Assembly (NCBI RefSeq): GCF_900547735.1
Contig: NZ_URHZ01000006.1
Location: forward strand, 1-64,000
Length of the DNA stretch: 64,000 nucleotides
Source of the DNA: an uncultured Clostridium sp.
Lineage (GTDB): Bacteria; Bacillota; Clostridia; Lachnospirales; Lachnospiraceae
Direction: 5' to 3'
The first letter of the stretch is position 1, and every line of letters begins with the position of its first letter. This document shows positions 10,001 through 19,000 of this stretch, piece by piece. The notes under the pieces are model-generated. The model was not told the DNA's origin and did no database searches. It saw nothing but the letters and a program-made list of their open reading frames with translations. The translations under genes and the position numbers were made by a program.

Positions 10001-13000
10001 AACGGTTTGAGGGACACAGTGGGAACGGGCGCAGCCTGGCGTTGCAGGAAAGTACAGACGGAGACGGTACGGGATACCGGAAACTGACTTCCAACCAGGG
10101 CGTCGATGGGACCGGGGACGGCGAGGCAGGCTACCGGATCCAGAATAATGAGGCCAACAATGGAAATTGCTGGATTGGACGTCCGCTGATCATCAGCCGG
10201 GAGGGCGGCAGCTATTATATCATGGAACTGGCGCGTTCCGAAGGATATGAACTGTCACGCTATGGCGCAGATGCGGACGTGACCAACCGGGAGGCGGATG
10301 CAGCCGGGAATTTACCATCTGCGGAGGGAACGGTCCACGTGTCTGAGCTGGAGATGAACCGAAAGGGCGGTTATAACCAGTTTTCGGCGCTCAGTAAGGA
10401 TGCGGCAAACGGATATGACATTGCAGTGACCGGACTTCGGGACGGCGCAAAATTCTATACGGTCAAAACAGAGATTGTGGTAAATCCGGATGGAACTCAT
10501 ACGGAGCTGGTGCCGGTCAAAGAACCGGTTTACGGAATTCCGGGAAACCAGGTCATTATTGACGGAAAGGCCGTTGAGGCATCGGTTGGAGATATCGTTG
10601 CACTCCCGAACGGAGGCAGCGCGGCGGTCAAACGGATTTCAGACGCCCCCCGGCTTCTGACAGGGATTCGTCCGGGCAATGCTTTTTGGGTGGAACCTCC
10701 TGAGATCATCGGTGAAGAGAAAACAGCGGTGAAAGACGAGTTTATACAAAAGGTGAACGAGGGATTTAGAAAGGCCGGTTATAAAATACCGGAAGAAGGT
10801 TCCCCGTGGATTAAGGCAGCATTGAACGGAAACTCAGAAAAGAGCTGGTGTGAGGCGGTAAATGACAGCCTGAAGCGTTACCGGGTATTCAATGCATTCC
10901 TGCTGGAAGATGTGGTGGAGGAAAACGGGGAGTTTTATGGGATTCTGCGTTATACCTATCTCCAGGCCGGGATATCCCTGCCGGCTCTTTATGACGAGAC
11001 CGGAAAAAGCGTCTGGATCAGGAAAAAGATGACCTACCAAACAGATGAAAAACAGGTGGACGGATATCTTTACTTTGAATATCCCTCCGGCCGTTATGAT
11101 ATCACAGAAAAAAATTCCGCCGGTTTTGTGACGGCGGCAACGATAAGGCAGCAGTCGCCGGAGAAAGGTACAGCGGCTTGGGGCGAGGATCTTTCCGGTA
11201 TTCAACTTAAGGATGATTTGGGAAAACAGTACTGGGTCTATGCAGAACACGAGCAGGCATATGACAACAGAGGAAATCTGGTCTATAACACCCGCTATGA
11301 AAGTGAGGAGGCAGCCCCCGGATACGAAGAAAAAGTAACGGAAACTTTGCTTGACGGAAACTTCGATGAGGATACGATGCTCTATACCGTCCATGTGGCG
11401 CCGGAGCTGATACCGGCTGACGGCAGACTGGATTACAGGATCCGGTATGATGAAGAGTTTGTGGACGGTGGTAACACATCCTATCCCGATTATGTACAGA
11501 GGAATGCGATTGTGTCCGCATACCCGGTTAGAACCTTTCATGACACTTACATTAAAAATGTCCTGCTGACTTACCCCGGACAGACGCGGATATATCAGGA
11601 TGCCGGGACAAGAGAACACCCGATTCCGGTATTTGAGCGGATTATCCGTCAGAAAGTAAGGATTGTGAAAGACATAGGAACGACGCCGGAAGGAACTTAT
11701 GCCCATAACACCAATGCCGGAACCGGCCATCAGGATGGTTTTATATCCGGTCCGGGAGGGAAGGGGGCGAATGCGGACAAACTTCCGAACTTCCGTTTCA
11801 AAATATACCTGAAGTCGAACCTGGAGCGGCTGTACCGGAACGGGGGAGGCGAAATAAGCTGGATAGACCGAAACGGAAATGCAGTCAATATTGAAGCTTA
11901 CAAAGCCTCTTATCCTGAGACGGAGCCATTCGGCAGCGTCCAGAAGCTGTATACCAAAGTGCCTCACAAGGCAGGCTCCCTTACCACGGGTTCTGTCAGC
12001 AACAATACATGGGAGGAGGCGGTAACGGCTAACAGGACTCTCTATTCCTTTGATGACGAAGGAAGAATAGGAGAAAACCAGAACACGGGTTATACCCGTC
12101 TGCTGGAAACGGTGACCCGGACAATGGAGGACGGAGCCGGTAAAACGAGACGGGTGGAGGGTTATAACTATGACAAGTTCTTTGAGGCCATCCGGACGGC
12201 CAATTATGATAAATGGGATGGAAACGGAGATGCCGGCACGTCCTTTAAACCGGCAGCTTTCATCCGGGGGCTTATATTTGGAACAAACGGAGGGGAGAAA
12301 GAGTATCCTGTTTCCCACAACAACAGTGTGGCAGAAAACCAGGCCAGCACATCAAAAGAAGCCAAAGAAAATGCGAAACGTTCCGATTCTGTGCGCCAGT
12401 TTGCAATCAACTGGTACCTGGATGAGGAAGTGAAGAAGCTGACGGAAGAGATCGGACAGGGAGAAAGCCAGGCGTCCGGCGGGGATGAATCCTATCAGGA
12501 TGAGGTTTACGACAGGGCGTTGTATGCGGCTATTCTAAAGGCGGAGAACTACTTAAGCCCGTTTTTTGCCTATGATCTGGATGAAATATATGCGGTTGCC
12601 TGGGACGGTGAGGCGGGCGGAGGAAGCGACGGAGACAGGACTACGCTATCAGCGGATAAACTTTATGAAACGGCTGGATATTATTACGGAGTGTCAAAAT
12701 ATCTGCCGTACGGAGCCTATGTTGCGGTGGAACAACAGCCGTTCAGTGCAGAACTGGGAGACTTTTACAACAAACATTATAAGACGGATCAACCGAAAGA
12801 AATTGTTCTGCCTGCCCTTTATGAGGAGGGAGGAAATGAGGGGGCGCCGGAGGTCTATAACAGGAACTATCAATTCAACAGTGAGGATACTCCGGAAGAA
12901 TTGCAGAAAAAATATGATATACGGGTCAATGAAGAGTGGAAAGAAAACCATACGGACGACTTAAGAAACTACGTAATCCGGGCTCACAATAATGATGGTG

Positions 13001-16000
13001 ACTTTGAAATCTATAAATACGGACTGGACTCCGGCAGACTGACCGGCCGGATTACCTATCCGGGAGGCAGTTTTGACTATCAGGGGTTTTCGGTTACCCA
13101 GGAAGAATTTGATCCTTATAAAGATGTATACAATACAGAGAATGCGGCCAGTGTTTACCGGAGCGACGAAAAGGTGGGAATGTATTACCGTTATGCTTCC
13201 CTCTCAGAACGGGTCGGGACTGCCGACAATGTGCTGTATCAAGACGGAACCGCCGCCGATGACAACAACCCGTCCGGATTTTATTTTAAGGATGGCGTAA
13301 AAACAATCACGGGAGCCTTAACCGGGTACGATGGAATGTATTTTGCCGCCCTGGTGCCGTGGACAGTGACGGAACCGGTGGATGCCGGGATAGATAAAAC
13401 GGATGGCTTTACCGGATATGCGGATGGGAAATACAGAAATACGTTCTATGTTTCGAAACTTCGGATTGAAAAGCTGGATTCGGAGTCAGGTGAAACGATT
13501 CTGCACGATGGGGCCGTATTTTCAATTTACAGTGCGGAACGAGAGGATGGAGAACACAGCAGCGGCCGGGTGAAATTTTATGAAACAGATACGGTTATCA
13601 CCGGAAGCCGGGAATTTCTGACAGCGATGGGAGCGGCCGGAATCACACCGCTTGCCAGGCCGTCCCTTCCGTGGCAGGTGCCCTATAACGGAAAATATTA
13701 TGGGACTGTGCCGGGTGGAACGCCGATCTGCCGGGAGAGCGAACAGATTATAATGGCCGATGAGGCAGGAGAGAAAACAGGACAGTTCCGGGCCTTTACG
13801 ACCACAAAGGATCGGGGGACGGAAAACGGCAGCCAGAACGTGGGATATTTAGAAACTCCGGAGCCTTTGGGAGCCGGCTGTTACGTCCTGTGTGAAATAA
13901 AGGCGCCCTCCGGTTATGCCGGAAGCAGGCCGGTGGCGGTCGAACTTTATTCAAATGAGATTGCCTATTATCTGAATGGCTCTGCTGATAACCGGGTAGT
14001 GGCGGCGGTTTACAAGGAGAATGTCACAAGAACACAGGATAACGGTGGGGAGATTATAAATCCGGACGGCACGAAGCCAAACGGAAACAAGCCCCAGGAC
14101 AAAGGAGCCACGGCAAGGATTTACCTGAACAATACGCCCATCCGCCTGGAAGTGGCAAAGACAAAACCGGATGGAGATATGGTGTCATATGAACTGAAAG
14201 GCCGCCTGGAGGGCAGTATTACAGAACTGAAAGGACGTTATGCCTTGGAAAATCTGGAACTGGCCTGCAGCGCTTCGGGAAAATATCTAGGCTATGGGTG
14301 GAAAAAGGGATTTTTAGATTCCCTGAAGAAAAAGCAGGAGGCGGGCGAGAGTATAGAAATCCTGTATGAAGATGGAGTTTTCACCGGTAATGCAAGGCTC
14401 TTCAAAGTTCCGGAAACAGCCGATGATGTGAACCGGTATCTGCCCGGCGCGGTGATGACCCTGTATGATGCGGTTGAAGTGAAACAAAACGGGGACAGGG
14501 AAGACTACCGGTTTGACGGTGTGAATGTGGAGCGGGACCGTTATGGGAATGTAAGCAATATGTACGTTCAGAAAGGATTTGCCGGAACAGGGCTCAGATT
14601 TGTCCTGGATAAAACAAAGGCGGACAGTGACGGCCTTGATGATTACAGGAACTACACCTGTGATGATCAGGAAAACGACAGGGGAGCGGGAACATGGACA
14701 TATAAGACCGTAGAACGGGAGGATACCGATATCCTGTTTTATGACCTCGGGAGTCTTAATGTGCTCCGGAAAGAGAATGGTGTTCTGTATGGTTTTGATA
14801 AAGAGGGGAGGAAGATACGGGCCAAAAACAACAGTTCGCTTTTTGCGCTGAAAAACGGGACGCCGTTTCTGGAAATCATTTCACCGGACTATGAGACACT
14901 GCGGTATAACGAAAAAGACCGCGTGTTTGACCGGGTGCCGGAAGGAACGGTGCTGTACCATTTAGATGCGGAGAGGAACCGGGACAGCCTGGTTGATCCC
15001 TATACAGGAATGGCATACGTGGTAGAGGAAAAGACCGGGAAAATCCTGGTCTGGCCGATAAAGATTTCAAAGGATCAGTATGGTAATGTGACGGCAAGAG
15101 AGAAGATTACCACCGGACGTATCGCCACGATGGAAGCGGATACGGAACGGGAGTGGACCGTCGGAACGATGAAAAAGGGAGGGTTTAAAAAGACGGTAAA
15201 TCCCGTTCTGAATGAGCACGGGCAGCCGGTTTATTACCGGAGAACGGATGAAACATATCAAAAAGGCAGCCCGATTTACGACAGGGACGGCGATTATATC
15301 CGGTATCGGTATGACGATAAGCTGAAACAATTTAATGATAACGCATGGAGGATTGACAGAATCCCCGCTCTTAAAGATATAGGCCCAGAACCGGAAAATC
15401 CAGCAGACGACCGTCCTCTCTATCACCGCCAGGGAGAAAGCTATATTATTGAAAACACATGGACGACCGGCGAGACAGCCCCAAACGATCCATTCCAAAG
15501 TGGGATGACGGACGGGCAGGTGGACGTGCTTAAGAGGGTTCCGGCCGGCCTGTACATCATGGAGGAATTAACGGCGCCGGAAGGATATGTAAAAACGATG
15601 CCGGTTGGTGTGACGGTGGAGGATAAAACAGAGATTCAGACAGCCAGGATAACCGACCGGCCAATCGGCGGATACCTGGAAAAGGTGGACGCTCCGGCGG
15701 CCTTCCGTGTAAAGGTCCGGGATTGCGATAAGGCGCTCGATGAAGCTGAGACACGGATGGAAGGAAAGGCATCTTATTCCTATGGCAGTGTAAAAGGAGC
15801 CAGGCTGGCTCTGTTCCGGGCGAAACGGGTCGCCACAAACGATCTGGACAAGCACCCTTCCGGCTACTATCTGGAAAAGACGGAAGAAACTCCGGCCAGG
15901 TGGACAAAACTTGATGAAAATAACCGGAAAAAAACGTTTGTGGCCGAATGGGTTTCCGGTGACAGCCCGGAGTATCTGGAAGCAATTCCAAAAGGATTTT

Positions 16001-19000
16001 ACATTCTCGAGGAAATAAGCGCTCCCGCCGGTTTTATCCGGTCATCTATGGAACTGGAAATAAAAGAAACGGAGGAACTGCAGTATTTCCTGCTGCCGAA
16101 TGATCATACCAAGGCAGAGATATATAAATATACGGAGAGGGATGGAATGAAACATCCTGTTACAAACGACAATCCCGCCGAATTTGCCCTGTATGACGGC
16201 GAGGGAGAGCTGTTCGACCGGTGGACGACGGATGACTGCGCTGAATACACAGCTGCCGTCGACACTTCAAAATATAAAAATCCGGGGTTTTTAAATGCGC
16301 TGCGTCTCAAATTCGGTGTATCAAAGGCTACCGGTCTGAGCGGCTTTACATATAATTACCGGAGTCTTTTCAAAGAATATGGGGCTGCGTTTGATGAGCT
16401 TTACTGGGATGTGGAGCGCACCGCCGTTAGGGATGCTGTATCAGACAAAGTATTCAGGACGTCGACCGGTTTTAAGATTATTGTGGGGCAGGACTCAATT
16501 ACATTTCAGGAGGGGATGGATCCTGACGAGAGGGAGCGTTTTACAGAAGGGTACCGAAAGAACGAAAACGCACTTACCGTAAGCTGGCTGACCCGGAGAA
16601 CGGCACGCAGGCTGACATCGGAAAATACAGATAAAAATGAGTCTGTGCGGCAGATCTGGGAGACAGATACGGGGAGCCAAATACTGATTTGTTCCGAAAA
16701 AAACCTGACGCCGGAAGGAAAATGGGACTACAATTTCGATTACAAGTTCAATTATAAAAGAATCAGGCCCGCTCAATACCCCTGTGCGGTAAGTTATGAC
16801 ACTCCGCAGGGAAATCATAGAATGGATTATATTCCACAGGGCCGGTACAGGCTGGCAGAGCTGAAAGCGCCTGAGGGGTTCGCCGGAATTTCCGAGCGGA
16901 TTATCACGATAGAGGAAACCACCGATATACAATTGTACTCCGTGGAAAACAAACCACGCTGCCTCTATGTAGAGAAACTTTCGGAAGACGGAAAGGGGCT
17001 GGCCGGGGCCGGACTGGCATTATATCGTTCGGATGACCGGGGGAATTTTACACCGGCTCAGGAGTATCTTCAGGACACCTGGATATCGGGGGAAGAAGGA
17101 TATTATACGGAGGATGACTATCACGAGGGAAAGATACCGGATGGTTTCAAGGCAGGAGATATGAAACCGCACCGGATTGAATTCCTGGCGGCAGGAACTT
17201 ATTATCTGTCGGAAATCAGGGCTCCGGAAGGACTTGAAACGATGGAGCCGCAAAAGGTGGAAATTCCCGGCGGTGTGCAGAGTGGCAGTCCCCTTCTTGT
17301 CACGGCAGTGAATCGGATAAAAAAAGGAACGCTTCTCATTGAAAAGGCAGATGCAAAAGACAATGATAAAAAACTTCCCGGAGTAAAGTTTGAGGTGAAA
17401 AACGAGAGCACAGGTGAGAGGTATCTCCTTGTCACGGATGAAAACGGCCGTGCTGTGCTTTCGGGTCTGGTGACAGGTTCTCTCCGGGAAGGAAAATGGA
17501 TTCCGTATCAATTCGCCGTGAGAGAACTGGCGCCTCCCGAACGGTATTCCCTGTCGATGGAAACGAAAACATTCAGTTTTACCGATTCAGAGGACAGCAA
17601 AACACTTACTTATCAGTGTGAATTTAAAGACGAACCTACCGATATTTTGATTTCGAAAACCAATTTTGAATCGAATGAATTTGTAAAAGGAGCCAGACTT
17701 GCCATCTATCGGGCGGTAGAAGAAGAGGGAGTGTTTGTGCCGTCGGGAGAACCGCTTGAGGAGTGGACTTCAGATGGAAGGAAACACCGCGTTATTGGAA
17801 AGTTGACGGCAGGAGGAGTCTATTTCCTCACAGAGCTTGAAGCGCCCGACGGATATCTAAGGTCATCCCCTATTCTGTTTGTCCTGGCCGATGACGGCAG
17901 GAAGATAAGCAGCATCTGCGATCAGGAACGAATTGTTGATTTTAAGACATCGGAACTGTTTAGCGATGCGGTGGAATCGGTCTCGGTTCAGGGAAGACGG
18001 CCGGTGGGGACGGAACGATGGCTGACCCATCTGGACACGGGAAAAATATACGTTATTCCGTCCTATCAGACCGCGCCTCTGACCGGAGCGGACGGTCTGT
18101 TAAACGGCGATCTGTATGAGGAAAAGGAAATCATCCGATACACGGACGGGAACAACCGGATCACGGGACGCCAGATCTTCCGCATGAGTCTGAATACGGA
18201 GGGAGAATACCGGCCGAAACTCAGGACAGCCGAAAAGACACTTTTAAAAATGGAGACGGAGAGCAGTGGCCTGGTTGAAGAATGGGAGGTGGAAAACAGA
18301 GAAGGAAGCGGGTACCGCCATGTGATTCAAAATCCCGTATATGAGGAAAAAAACGTGATAGAGGTGTCGGGAGAAAATGGAAAGAACGGTTCATCCGTTC
18401 AGACCGACAGCGTTATAAGATATAGTCTCACCTGTAAAAATATGCAGAAGACGGAAAAGGATATGGAAGTTTCTGTCCTTCTGGATCCGCAGCTTGAATA
18501 CATGCCGGCCAATTCAGATAAAAGATGGAACAGAGAAAAGAACGGAAAACTTACGATGACATTTGAGAATATGGCTTTCGGGGAAGAAAAAAGTGTTTTC
18601 CTGACTGCGGCGGTAAAGCCGGATGCCGAAACGGCAGTTTCCTGCAGCGCGGAAATTGGAGGCGTTTCGTGCCTGTGGAAGAATCCGGTTGCAGGGGAGG
18701 GCAGTCTCGCAATTGTGAACCGTCTGACAGGGACGGCGGCAGACCAGACGACGGACCAGACGGAACGTGAACCGTATACATATACCGTTGAACTGCACGA
18801 TGGAAACGGTCAGTCTTTGACAGGCAGTTTCGGATACATCGGGGATCGGCAGGGGAGTGTGAAAAGCGGCGGCCAAATTATGCTTAAAGGAAATGAAAGT
18901 ATTGTAATCACGGGTCTTCCCTGGGGAACCGTATATAAAGTTTTCCCGTCGGACAGGGAAGATGCCGGTTCATCCGGCAAAACATTCGATACGGAGGGAA

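Noticed and set aside
10834..12318. 494-codon minus-strand frame inside the giant adhesin
   Set aside because: It is a shadow of the biased codon use of the adhesin gene, with no recognisable domain or ribosome site.
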